A stretch of 63,735 bases of DNA from Paenibacillus taichungensis (GTDB lineage: Bacteria; Bacillota; Bacilli; Paenibacillales; Paenibacillaceae), in contig NZ_QEVW01000024.1 of the NCBI RefSeq assembly GCF_003287275.1, positions 1-63,735 of the forward strand, written 5' to 3'. The notes below the pieces were generated by a model. It saw only the letters and a program-made list of their open reading frames with translations. It did not search any database and was not told where the DNA came from. Below are positions 8,184 through 15,362 of the stretch, piece by piece; positions within the stretch are counted from its first letter, which is position 1; the number at the start of each line of letters is the position of its first letter. Both the position numbers and the translations under genes were made by a program.

Positions 8184-8211
8184 AGTATAAATCTTTCATG
8201 GGGGATGTCAA
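8184..8211 (-). promoter_or_regulatory. SigA promoter of cysH-sat
   Basis: On the minus strand TTGACA (8206-8211), 16 bases, TATACT (8184-8189), about 70 bases before the cysH start. The AT-rich stretch between the -10 and the gene could hold a regulator site (CymR or similar would be expected for sulfur genes), but I could not identify one. Confidence 0.65.
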
Positions 8212-8394
8212 TGCCTGCCATATGGTAAAATACATCAGTTTCAGCCCGTATTTTTGCTGTACATTCTCGAAATAATTTGGTGTTCATTATTCAATTAATT
8301 GATTTGTGGATAAAATCATCCACGTGTAGCAACATCAATTTTCACCTTATCCTTATCTACTCATCATTGAAATCCTTTGTCACTACTGGGTTTA

Positions 8395-8729
8395 TGATAC
8401 ACATTTAATAAAACGAAGTATAGAATTGCTCTATAGATTCAAACGGATATAGAAGAACAAGAAGGATTTAATAAGGAGATAAATGCGGAAATTCTTTTCT
8501 TCAATAGTAAGGGACCTTTATCAAAACCATAAGAAAAACTGATGACATTGAGGATGAAAAATGAATGATTCCAACCATCATAAAGTTCTATTCTACAAAT
8601 TTGATTAGTGGTTATGTGAGGGTTGCATTTACTGGAGTATTTGCTGAGGGAGAAATTTTAACCGAAACAGAGGAACTAGAAGAAACTGAAGCTACTTTGG
8701 TGCATCTTTCTGAAGTAAAGAGCATTTAA
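8395..8729 (+). pseudogene. possible decayed plus-strand gene between cysH and rpsI
   Basis: This is the protein-like part of a 678-base gap (8116-8793). Reading the plus strand in shifting frames gives consecutive protein-like fragments: one with EEQEGFNKEINAEILFF (about 8441-8521), a second with KTIRKTDDIEDEK ending about 8560, and a 54-codon open stretch from ATG 8565 to TAA 8729 that includes GYVRVAFTGVFAEGE and an acidic run. An AAGGAG precedes an ATG at 8484 that opens only 19 codons. Base composition is visibly more AT-rich than the neighbouring genes. This suggests a frameshifted foreign gene, but no family is recognised. It may also be non-coding. Confidence 0.3.
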
Positions 8730-8753
8730 TATATCTAATGGACTGTAGAATAC

Positions 8754-8784
8754 AAAAAAGCCTTTGACCGAGGCCAAAGGCTTG
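8754..8784 (-). terminator. terminator of the rplM-rpsI operon
   Basis: On the minus strand AAGCCTTTG pairs with CAAAGGCTT (8775-8783 with 8758-8766), followed by a T-run. It lies 10 bases past the rpsI stop. Confidence 0.9.
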
Positions 8785-8793
8785 TAATGCATA

Positions 8794-9186
8794 TTAACGT
8801 TTGGAGAACTGAGGTGCGCGACGTGCGGCTTTGAGACCGTATTTTTTACGCTCTTTCATCCGTGGGTCACGAGTCAGGAATCCTGCTTTTTTCAGGGAAG
8901 CACGGTATTCCGGATCTGCTTTCAACAGAGCGCGGGAGATACCATGACGGATCGCGCCGGCTTGACCGGAGATTCCGCCACCATGAGCGATAACAAGAAC
9001 ATCATAGTTGCTGAGTGTTTCTGTCAGGTTCAGTGGTTGTTTTACGATCAGTTTGAGTGTTTCCAAACCGAAGTATTCATTAATATCACGTTTATTGATG
9101 ACAATGCGTCCTTCACCCGGTACAAGGCGAACACGAGCTACCGAATGTTTACGACGACCTGTCCCATAGTATTGTACTTGTGCCAT
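8794..9186 (-). CDS. rpsI: 30S ribosomal protein S9 (uS9)
   Basis: At 130 residues it has the usual family length. It begins MAQVQYYGTGRRKHSVARV and ends in the conserved basic tail QFSKR, which reaches the P-site tRNA. The start is preceded by AGGAGG. It lies 19 bases after rplM and they form a two-gene operon led by the L13 leader and closed by the terminator at 8754-8784. Confidence 0.98.
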   Translation of the reverse strand: MAQVQYYGTGRRKHSVARVRLVPGEGRIVINKRDINEYFGLETLKLIVKQPLNLTETLSNYDVLVIAHGGGISGQAGAIRHGISRALLKADPEYRASLKKAGFLTRDPRMKERKKYGLKAARRAPQFSKR

Positions 9187-9205
9187 GAAACTGTCCTCCT
9201 TTTAA

Positions 9206-9643
9206 TTAACCGCGAAGTTCATAAACTTCTGGTTTTTGTGCTGCATGTGGATGCTCAGTGCCTCTGTACGCTTTAAGTCTCAACTTCATTTTCTCGCCCA
9301 TGCGAGTTTTAGGAAGCATACCGCGAACAGCCAATTCCAACATACGTTCCGGTTTGTTTTTAACCATCTCTTCAGCAGTAGTTACTTTCAAACCACCTGG
9401 GTGCATCGAGTGACGGTAGTATTTTTTACCTTGCATTTTTTTACCAGTCAATACAATTTTCTCTGCATTGATGATAACAACGAAATCGCCAGTGTCCACA
9501 TGTGGAGTGAATTGTGGCTTATGTTTGCCGCGGATCAAAGCAGCTGCTTCGCTCGCCAAACGTCCGAGCGTTTTGCCTTCGGCATCAATGATGTGCCATT
9601 GGCGCTCAACTTCGTTAGGCTTCGCCATGTACGTGGTACGCAT
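9206..9643 (-). CDS. rplM: 50S ribosomal protein L13 (uL13)
   Basis: This 145-residue protein binds 23S rRNA early in 50S assembly. Family landmarks are WHIIDAEGKTLGRLAS, RGKHKPQFTPHVDTGDFV and KTRMGEKM. AAGGAGGA precedes the ATG at 9643. It is the first gene of rplM-rpsI. Its own promoter and a structured leader (9736-9819) indicate regulation by L13 itself, as proposed for Firmicutes L13 leaders. Confidence 0.98.
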   Translation of the reverse strand: MRTTYMAKPNEVERQWHIIDAEGKTLGRLASEAAALIRGKHKPQFTPHVDTGDFVVIINAEKIVLTGKKMQGKKYYRHSMHPGGLKVTTAEEMVKNKPERMLELAVRGMLPKTRMGEKMKLRLKAYRGTEHPHAAQKPEVYELRG

Positions 9644-9735
9644 GAAAAGTTCCTCCTTAAAATGTTCAACATCATTATATTCATTTATCTTCGTTCATTA
9701 AGTGATAACTTTAGGTGTTGATGGATAGTTCTTTC

Positions 9736-9786
9736 GTTGTGACCCTCTTAATTGGGGCTGTGGGAAAGCCATTAAGAAAACACAAC
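9736..9786 (-). ncRNA. L13 leader RNA (cis-regulator of rplM-rpsI)
   Basis: On the minus strand GTTGTG (9781-9786) pairs with CACAAC (9736-9741), and inside it CTTAATGG (9769-9776) pairs with CCAATTAAG (9747-9755), giving a two-tier hairpin just after the promoter and about 90 bases upstream of rplM. Position and shape agree with the L13 leader of Firmicutes. The assignment rests on structure, not a model search. Confidence 0.7.
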
Positions 9787-9790
9787 TTTT

Positions 9791-9819
9791 ATATTACATG
9801 ATAGGAGCTTAAATCGCAA
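9791..9819 (-). promoter_or_regulatory. SigA promoter of rplM-rpsI
   Basis: On the minus strand TTGCGA (9814-9819), 17 bases, TAATAT (9791-9796), immediately upstream of the L13 leader hairpin. Confidence 0.75.
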
Positions 9820-9848
9820 GTGTTAATTAAGCATTTCACTTCGCAAAT

Positions 9849-10622
9849 TTAATCTTTTTTGTATTCAAGGTCCCAGAGCATTAAACCGCAGCTAACCGCA
9901 GTAGGTCCTGCAGCAGAACGATTACAAGCGGCAATCATATTCGGTACGTCAGAGGCTTTCCGTTTGCCCTCTCCGACCTCCAGCAGTGTACCAACAATAA
10001 TACGAACCATATGCTGCAAAAAGCCGTTGCCGCTCACATAGATGTGAATGACACCCTGATCGCGCGGATGGTCCCTACACATTGAACGGTCCACTTCTAT
10101 CCATGCTTCGTATACCGAACGTACATGATTTTCTTTCTGAGACTTGCGTGAAGCAAAGGAGGTGAAATCATACGTACCAATAAAATGACGCAACCCCTCC
10201 TGCATTGCCGCAATGTCCAGCTTGGCATGGTGATGATATTGCAGCCTCCGGTTAAATACATCCGGGAATTGATTCGCATTGACGGTATATCGATACGTTT
10301 TCTTTTTCGCAGCATAGCGAGAATGAAAATCGTTTGGAACTTCTACCGCATCAATAACGATAATATCGGATGGTAATCTGGAGTTGAGCGCCATACACCA
10401 ACGTTCAATCGGGATCTGGGATTCCGTAGGGAAATTGAAGATTTGTCTGCGTGCGTGAACGCCTGCATCCGTTCTGCCTGAACCCGTAATTTTTACCTTC
10501 TCACCGGTTAAAGCACGAATGGCATCTTCAAGATGGTCCTGAATGGTATTCCCTCCCGGCTGAACCTGAAAGCCGTAATAAGCAGTGCCATCATAAGTTA
10601 ACGTCATACACAAGTTGCGCAT
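9849..10622 (-). CDS. truA: tRNA pseudouridine(38-40) synthase TruA
   Basis: This 257-residue enzyme isomerises uridines 38-40 in the anticodon arm of many tRNAs. The catalytic motif GSGRTDAGVHA holds Asp52, and MTLTYDGTAYYGFQ is the usual N-terminus. The ATG at 10622 is chosen by homology and an AAGGTG site 8 bases upstream; an in-frame start 51 bases earlier adds a hydrophobic extension not typical of the family. In B. subtilis three energy-coupling-factor transporter genes separate rplQ from truA; here they are absent. Confidence 0.93.
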   Translation of the reverse strand: MRNLCMTLTYDGTAYYGFQVQPGGNTIQDHLEDAIRALTGEKVKITGSGRTDAGVHARRQIFNFPTESQIPIERWCMALNSRLPSDIIVIDAVEVPNDFHSRYAAKKKTYRYTVNANQFPDVFNRRLQYHHHAKLDIAAMQEGLRHFIGTYDFTSFASRKSQKENHVRSVYEAWIEVDRSMCRDHPRDQGVIHIYVSGNGFLQHMVRIIVGTLLEVGEGKRKASDVPNMIAACNRSAAGPTAVSCGLMLWDLEYKKD

Positions 10623-10670
10623 CAATACCACACCTTTGTTCCATACTATACATGTGCCTATCCCGAACAG

Positions 10671-10696
10671 CAAAAGAAGCCCCTTTCGGAGCTTCT
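10671..10696 (-). terminator. terminator after rplQ
   Basis: On the minus strand AGAAGC-TCC pairs with GGG-GCTTCT (10676-10696) and is followed by TTTTG. It closes the long spc/alpha transcript and separates it from truA. Confidence 0.75.
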
Positions 10697-10781
10697 ATTA
10701 CAGCACGAAATCCGAAATGAAGAGAAAAAAAGGGTTAAACCAGAATCAACGATTCTGTCCCCTTTCCTCATCTCATCTGTT

Positions 10782-11147
10782 CTACGCGCGGTCAACCAGT
10801 TCCAAGTAAACCATAGGCGCAGCGTCACCACGACGAGGTCCCAGTTTCAGAATACGAGTGTATCCACCTGGACGCTCAGCGTAACGACCGGACAATTCGC
10901 TAAACAGTTTTTGGATTGCATCTTGCTCACCATCGATTGTTTCGCGGCGAACATAAGCTGCCACTTGGCGACGGGCATGAAGATCTCCCTTTTTCGCTTT
11001 AGTGATCAGTTTTTCAGCAATAGAGCGAACCTCTTTTGCTTTCGCTTCAGTTGTCTGAATGCGTTCGTATAAGAACAGGTCGGTTACCAGGTCACGGAAC
11101 AAAGCTTTACGTGCGCTGGAATTACGGCCCAACTTTTGGTATGCCAT
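10782..11147 (-). CDS. rplQ: 50S ribosomal protein L17 (bL17)
   Basis: It is 121 residues with the N-terminal YQKLGRNSSARKALFRDL and the C-terminal YTRILKLGPRRGD typical of L17. GGAGGG precedes the ATG. It is the last gene of the alpha-operon segment, 34 bases after rpoA, and is followed by a terminator. Confidence 0.98.
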   Translation of the reverse strand: MAYQKLGRNSSARKALFRDLVTDLFLYERIQTTEAKAKEVRSIAEKLITKAKKGDLHARRQVAAYVRRETIDGEQDAIQKLFSELSGRYAERPGGYTRILKLGPRRGDAAPMVYLELVDRA

Positions 11148-11181
11148 TGTTTTCCCTCCTTCACTTCAAGCACTCGGCTGT

Positions 11182-12126
11182 CTATTCTTCTGTACGGAGT
11201 CCCAAACCAAGTTCCTCAAGCTTCTCTTGAACTTCTTCCAAAGACTTGCGTCCGAGGTTACGGACTTTCATCATGTCTTCTTCTGTTTTCGTAGTCAGCT
11301 CTTGTACGGTATTAATACCAGCACGTTTGAGGCAGTTATAGGAACGAACAGAGAGATCCAGCTCTTCAATCGTCATTTCGAGTACTTTTTCTTTTTTGTC
11401 TTCTTCTTTTTCGACCATAATCTCTGCATCTTTCGCTTCGTCTGTAAGACCCACGAAGAGCATCAGATGCTCGGTCAAAATTTTAGCGCCAAGGCTTACA
11501 GCCTCTTCAGGACGAATACTTCCATCAGTCCAAACTTCCAACGTGAGCTTGTCATAGTTGGTTACTTGGCCGACACGCGTATTTTCCACAGCGTAGTTAA
11601 CGCGGCTGATCGGGGTGAAGATGGAATCGACTGGGATGACGCCGATCGGCTGGTCATCGCGTTTATTCCGATCTGCCTGGACGTAGCCGCGACCGCGATT
11701 GGCAAAAATACGCATGTGAAGTCTCGAACCTGGTCCGAGCGTAGCAATGTGCAAATCCGGGTTAAGGATTTCCACATCGGAGTCAGCACGGATATCTCCA
11801 GCCGTAATTGCTCCTTCGCCTTCAGCATCAATCTCGAGCACTTTCTCCTCATCAGAATGAATTTTAAGCGACAAAGCTTTCAGGTTAAGAATTATCTCCG
11901 TAACATCTTCCATTACGCCAGGAACTGTAGCAAATTCATGCAGAACGCCATCGATTTGAACCGAAGACACTGCCGCACCCGGCAGTGACGAGAGCAAGAT
12001 TCGGCGAAGCGAGTTTCCAAGCGTCGTACCGTATCCGCGCTCAAGCGGTTCTACTACGAATTTCCCATAGGTGCCATCATCGTTGACGTCTACCGTCTCA
12101 ATTTTCGGCTTTTCGATTTCAATCAC
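11182..12126 (-). CDS. rpoA: DNA-directed RNA polymerase subunit alpha
   Basis: The protein is 314 residues. The N-terminal domain (about 1-230) holds the dimerisation/assembly motifs (GYGTTLGNSLRRILLSSLPG), and a charged linker with EEDKKEK leads to the C-terminal domain (about 245-314, LDLSVRSYNCLKRAGINT...GRKSLEE) that contacts UP elements and activators. The start codon is GTG (12124-12126) with GGAGGGG 7 bases upstream. It lies in rpsM-rpsK-rpoA-rplQ order as in all Bacilli. Confidence 0.98.
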   Translation of the reverse strand: MIEIEKPKIETVDVNDDGTYGKFVVEPLERGYGTTLGNSLRRILLSSLPGAAVSSVQIDGVLHEFATVPGVMEDVTEIILNLKALSLKIHSDEEKVLEIDAEGEGAITAGDIRADSDVEILNPDLHIATLGPGSRLHMRIFANRGRGYVQADRNKRDDQPIGVIPVDSIFTPISRVNYAVENTRVGQVTNYDKLTLEVWTDGSIRPEEAVSLGAKILTEHLMLFVGLTDEAKDAEIMVEKEEDKKEKVLEMTIEELDLSVRSYNCLKRAGINTVQELTTKTEEDMMKVRNLGRKSLEEVQEKLEELGLGLRTEE

Positions 12127-12262
12127 TGCAATACCCCTCCTTCAAAACGTCGGTCCTCTATGAAACATTTACCTTCTCTTGCGAAAACATGTAGTAGTAT
12201 GCCTAAACAACCATTATTAGCAGATTGTGCCGGAAATATACCACACGCAGGGGCAAATCTCA

Positions 12263-12658
12263 TTAGACACGACGACGTTTTGGAGGACGGCATCCGTTAT
12301 GCGGGACTGGAGTTACGTCTTTGATCAGGTTAACTTCAAGACCTGCAGCTTGCAAAGAGCGGATCGCTGCTTCACGGCCTGCGCCTGGTCCTTTAACCAT
12401 AACCTCAACGGCTTTCATCCCATGTTCCATTGCAGCTTTGGCAGCAGTCTCAGCAGCCATTTGTGCAGCAAACGGAGTCGATTTACGGGAACCTCTGAAT
12501 CCGAGGCCGCCGGAGCTTGCCCACGAAATTGCGTTTCCGTGAGGGTCCGTAATGGTAACGATAGTGTTATTGAACGTGGAGCGGATATGTGCCACGCCAG
12601 ATTCAATATTTTTACGGTCACGACGTTTAGTACGTACGACTTTTTTCGGTTTAGCCAT
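12263..12658 (-). CDS. rpsK: 30S ribosomal protein S11 (uS11)
   Basis: This 131-residue 30S platform protein contacts the Shine-Dalgarno helix region. Landmarks are HIRSTFNNTIVTITDPHGNAISW and the C-terminal PHNGCRPPKRRRV. It starts 19 bases after rpsM and is separated from rpoA by 136 bases without an obvious terminator, so rpoA is probably co-transcribed. Confidence 0.98.
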   Translation of the reverse strand: MAKPKKVVRTKRRDRKNIESGVAHIRSTFNNTIVTITDPHGNAISWASSGGLGFRGSRKSTPFAAQMAAETAAKAAMEHGMKAVEVMVKGPGAGREAAIRSLQAAGLEVNLIKDVTPVPHNGCRPPKRRRV

Positions 12659-12677
12659 TTTCTCTTATCCCCCCTTA

Positions 12678-13046
12678 TTATTTCTTCTTGTTCGCTACAG
12701 TACGACGAGGACCTTTACGAGTACGAGCATTCGTTTTCGTACGTTGTCCACGAACAGGCAGACCACGACGATGACGAACTCCACGGTAACAACCGATCTC
12801 CGTCAAACGCTTAATATTCAAAGAGATTTCACGACGCAGGTCACCTTCTACTTTGACCTCTTTGTCGATACTTTCACGCAATTTGCTGACTTCATCTTCC
12901 GTCAAATCACGAACACGAGTGTCCGGATTGATGCCTGTTGTGCTCAGAATTTTCTGGGAAGTCGTTTTACCGATTCCGAAAATATAAGTCAAGGCGATCT
13001 CAACGCGCTTATCACGTGGCAAATCCACACCAGCTATACGTGCCAT
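12678..13046 (-). CDS. rpsM: 30S ribosomal protein S13 (uS13)
   Basis: It is 122 residues starting MARIAGVDLPRDKRVEIALTYI, with the basic C-terminal tail (RTRKGPRRTVANKKK) that touches P-site tRNA. It is 20 bases after rpmJ in the conserved order infA-rpmJ-rpsM-rpsK-rpoA-rplQ. Confidence 0.98.
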   Translation of the reverse strand: MARIAGVDLPRDKRVEIALTYIFGIGKTTSQKILSTTGINPDTRVRDLTEDEVSKLRESIDKEVKVEGDLRREISLNIKRLTEIGCYRGVRHRRGLPVRGQRTKTNARTRKGPRRTVANKKK

Positions 13047-13066
13047 TTTACGCTACACCCCCTTCT

Positions 13067-13180
13067 TTAACCTTGTTTTTGTTTGTGTTTCGGATTTTCA
13101 CAGATAACCATAACATTCCCTTTGCGGCGAATGACTTTGCATTTTTCGCAAATCGGCTTGACCGAAGGTCTTACCTTCAT
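13067..13180 (-). CDS. rpmJ: 50S ribosomal protein L36 (bL36), zinc-binding form
   Basis: It is 37 residues beginning MKVRPSVKPICEKCK. The zinc ligands Cys11, Cys14, Cys27 and His32 are all present, so this is the zinc (C+) form. GAGG precedes the ATG at 13180. The segment just upstream of its ribosome-binding site is one copy of a hairpin-forming direct repeat. Confidence 0.97.
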   Translation of the reverse strand: MKVRPSVKPICEKCKVIRRKGNVMVICENPKHKQKQG

Positions 13181-13194
13181 GTGAATTACCTCCT

Positions 13195-13307
13195 CAAAGT
13201 TTTGCTTAGCAAAACTCTCTTCGTAAGCATTGACCTTGTTCTACTATTGTAAAACCGGCTTCGAAGCTTTCGCAAGTTTTGCCGGGCAAAACCCGCTTCA
13301 TAAGCTT
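13195..13307. repeat. two-copy direct repeat with internal hairpin, between infA and rpmJ
   Basis: Two similar 36-37 base units lie at 13195-13230 and 13271-13307. Each holds a hairpin GTTTTGC-(CCG/TAA type loop)-GCAAAAC followed by CTTCRTAAGC on the plus strand. The unit nearest rpmJ abuts its ribosome-binding site. They look like copies of a small dispersed intergenic element; no third complete copy was seen in the window. Confidence 0.6.
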
Positions 13308-13332
13308 CACAGTTCATTGCAACTGTCTACTA

Positions 13333-13548
13333 CTATTTACGGTAAGTTATACGACCTTTTGTCAAATCATAAGGCGATAACTGAACAACCACTTTGTCTC
13401 CAGTCAGGATACGGATAAAGTGCATCCGCAACTTGCCGGAAACGTGAGCGAGAATTTGATGACCGTTCTCAAGCTCAACCTTGAACGTTGCATTCGGTAG
13501 CGGTTCGAGAACCGTACCTTCCACTTCAATGACATCTTCCTTGGCCAT
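13333..13548 (-). CDS. infA: translation initiation factor IF-1
   Basis: This 71-residue S1/OB-fold protein occupies the A site of the 30S subunit during initiation. It runs MAKEDVIEVEGTVLEPLPN to KGRITYRK with HISGK-type loop (AHVSGKLR) and normal length. It is three bases downstream of the KOW-domain gene and 150 bases upstream of rpmJ, a larger gap than usual because of the repeat pair. Confidence 0.98.
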   Translation of the reverse strand: MAKEDVIEVEGTVLEPLPNATFKVELENGHQILAHVSGKLRMHFIRILTGDKVVVQLSPYDLTKGRITYRK

Positions 13549-13551
13549 TAG

Positions 13552-13860
13552 TCAGTCTCCTTTCTCTTCAGCTTGAATGTTGGTGGATTCCAGAAACGAA
13601 TGAACCGCGAAGCGGAGCTTTCCGTTTGTCACCCGACCACTCTCGTTTAAACTGTTTACGACCTCGCTGCTAATCATCGGCTGGAGTTCAAGATGAAGAA
13701 TATTCTTCTTCTTGGGTTGATCAAACTTACGTTTGTCTCCATCCGCAATATATACGAACCTGCTGTCCGCTATAGCAACAATTACTGCGGCTTGGTCCGC
13801 ATTGCGGCCTTTACGGATCTTCACAAGTTGACCGAGCTGCGGATTAGACTGATTGTTCAT
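13552..13860 (-). CDS. KOW-domain RNA-binding protein (YbzG/L14e-like)
   Basis: This 102-residue protein has an N-terminal KOW motif (GQLVKIRKGRNADQAAVIVAI, about 10-30) and a basic patch (DKRKFDQPKKKN). Proteins of this kind sit between map and infA in Bacilli (ybzG) and are often called L14e-like; their role is not well defined, possibly ribosome association. Start ATG 13860, with AGGTGA 6 bases upstream, lies 10 bases after the map stop, so translation is probably coupled to map. Confidence 0.85.
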   Translation of the reverse strand: MNNQSNPQLGQLVKIRKGRNADQAAVIVAIADSRFVYIADGDKRKFDQPKKKNILHLELQPMISSEVVNSLNESGRVTNGKLRFAVHSFLESTNIQAEEKGD

Positions 13861-13870
13861 GCCTTATCAC

Positions 13871-14623
13871 CTACGCATTCAGTTTTGTGAAAATTTCCAT
13901 GCCTTCTGGTGTAACTGCTACGGTGTGTTCAAAGTGGGCGCATAACGATCCATCAACAGTGACGACAGTCCAGTTATCTTCCAACGTTTTCACATACCGT
14001 CTGCCTGCGTTAACCATCGGCTCTATGGCCAGCACCATGCCCGCTTTAAGCCGTGGTCCCCAATCAGGAAGACCATAGTTCGGAATCTGTGGTTCTTCGT
14101 GCAGATCCGCTCCTATGCCGTGACCGACATATTCACGTACTACGGAGAACCCTTCATCTTCAATATATTTCTGAATCGCATGAGATATTGTAAACAAGCG
14201 AACGTCCGGTTTAACCAGCGCCAGACCTGCGTATAACGAAGCCTCGGTAACGTCCAGAAGACGACGGGCTTCTTCGGAAATACGGCCGACTGGATAAGTC
14301 CAGGCGGAATCTCCGTGATACCCCTGGTACTGCGCGCCAATGTCAAACGTAACGATATCGCCCTCGTTCAACTTGCGTTTGCCGGGAAATCCATGCACCA
14401 ACTCTTCATTCACTGAAGCGCACACACTGGCAGGGAAACCGTTATAACCTTTGAAAGACGGCACAGCTCCTTGACTGCGGATGTATTGATCGGCCATATG
14501 GTCAAGTTCTCCAGTCGTAATACCGGGAGCGATATGCTCTGCCAAGAGACGATGCGTTTCCGCAACTATTCTCCCCGCTTCCCTCATCAAGCCCAGTTCC
14601 GTTTCGGACTTACCAATGATCAT
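13871..14623 (-). CDS. map: methionine aminopeptidase, type I
   Basis: This 250-residue enzyme removes the initiator Met from nascent proteins. All five metal ligands of the pita-bread fold are visible: Asp94 (TFDIG), Asp105 (GDSAW), His168 (GHGIG), Glu201 (AIEPM) and Glu232 (HFEHT); the substrate-contact His78 is in VHGFPG. The length and absence of an N-terminal zinc extension fit type Ia. It lies 4 bases downstream of adk, whose 3' end supplies its ribosome-binding site (GAGGT). Confidence 0.97.
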   Translation of the reverse strand: MIIGKSETELGLMREAGRIVAETHRLLAEHIAPGITTGELDHMADQYIRSQGAVPSFKGYNGFPASVCASVNEELVHGFPGKRKLNEGDIVTFDIGAQYQGYHGDSAWTYPVGRISEEARRLLDVTEASLYAGLALVKPDVRLFTISHAIQKYIEDEGFSVVREYVGHGIGADLHEEPQIPNYGLPDWGPRLKAGMVLAIEPMVNAGRRYVKTLEDNWTVVTVDGSLCAHFEHTVAVTPEGMEIFTKLNA

Positions 14624-14627
14624 TCAA

Positions 14628-15272
14628 TTAACCTCGCAGCAGGGACACGATTTCATGAGAGACTTGATCGATATCCTGCTCTCCGTCCATTTGACGAAGA
14701 AGGCCTTTGTTCTCATAAAATGTGAGGAGTGGTGCTGTTTTGTTGATATATTCGTCGAGACGTGTGCCTACGCTCTCTTCATTATCATCAGAGCGCTGGT
14801 ACAAGTCACCGCCGCATTTATCACAAATACCTTCCTGCTTAGGCGGATTGAACACGACATGATAAGTGGCGCCACAGTTCTTACAAATACGACGACCCGT
14901 CAAACGGGCGAGCAATTTGTTGCGGTCCACTTTCAGGTTGATTACATGATCGAGACCTGAGTTCAGTCGATCCAGAATACCATCGAGCGCTTCTGCTTGA
15001 GACAGGGTTCTTGGAAAACCATCCAAGAGGAAACCTTCTCTGCAATCAGGCTGCTGCAAACGTTCTTCAACGATGCCGATAGTTACATCATCTGGTACGA
15101 GCAATCCTTGATCCATATATTCCTTGGCTTTCAGGCCAATGGGAGTTCCCTGCTTAATCGCAAGACGAAATGCATCGCCTGTTGAGATGTGGGGAATACC
15201 GAACTCTTTCACAATGACGTCTGCTTGCGTTCCTTTTCCTGCCCCCGGAGGGCCCATGAATAGGATGTTCAC
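14628..15272 (-). CDS. adk: adenylate kinase, zinc-type lid
   Basis: This 214-residue enzyme interconverts ATP+AMP and 2 ADP. The P-loop GPPGAGKGT begins at residue 7; the AMP site includes STGDAFR and DGFPRT. The long-lid domain carries Cys130, Cys133, Cys150 and Cys153, a full Cys4 zinc site as in Gram-positive enzymes. The start codon is GTG (15270-15272) with GGAGTG 7 bases upstream. It is co-transcribed between secY and map. Confidence 0.97.
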   Translation of the reverse strand: MNILFMGPPGAGKGTQADVIVKEFGIPHISTGDAFRLAIKQGTPIGLKAKEYMDQGLLVPDDVTIGIVEERLQQPDCREGFLLDGFPRTLSQAEALDGILDRLNSGLDHVINLKVDRNKLLARLTGRRICKNCGATYHVVFNPPKQEGICDKCGGDLYQRSDDNEESVGTRLDEYINKTAPLLTFYENKGLLRQMDGEQDIDQVSHEIVSLLRG

Positions 15273-15314
15273 GTTATGTCACTCCCTCCAAGACTACCCT
15301 ACATCAACAAACAG

Positions 15315-15358
15315 CACAATAGGTGCCGGCAAGTAAATCTTAGCTTGACCGGTACCTA
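15315..15358 (-). other. stable hairpin between secY and adk
   Basis: On the minus strand AATAGGT-ACCGG pairs with CCGG-CACCTATT, enclosing a loop of about 19 bases. It fills the 90-base gap between the two genes. There is no T-run, so it may be an RNA processing or stability element rather than a terminator. Confidence 0.45.
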
Positions 15359-15362
15359 TTGC

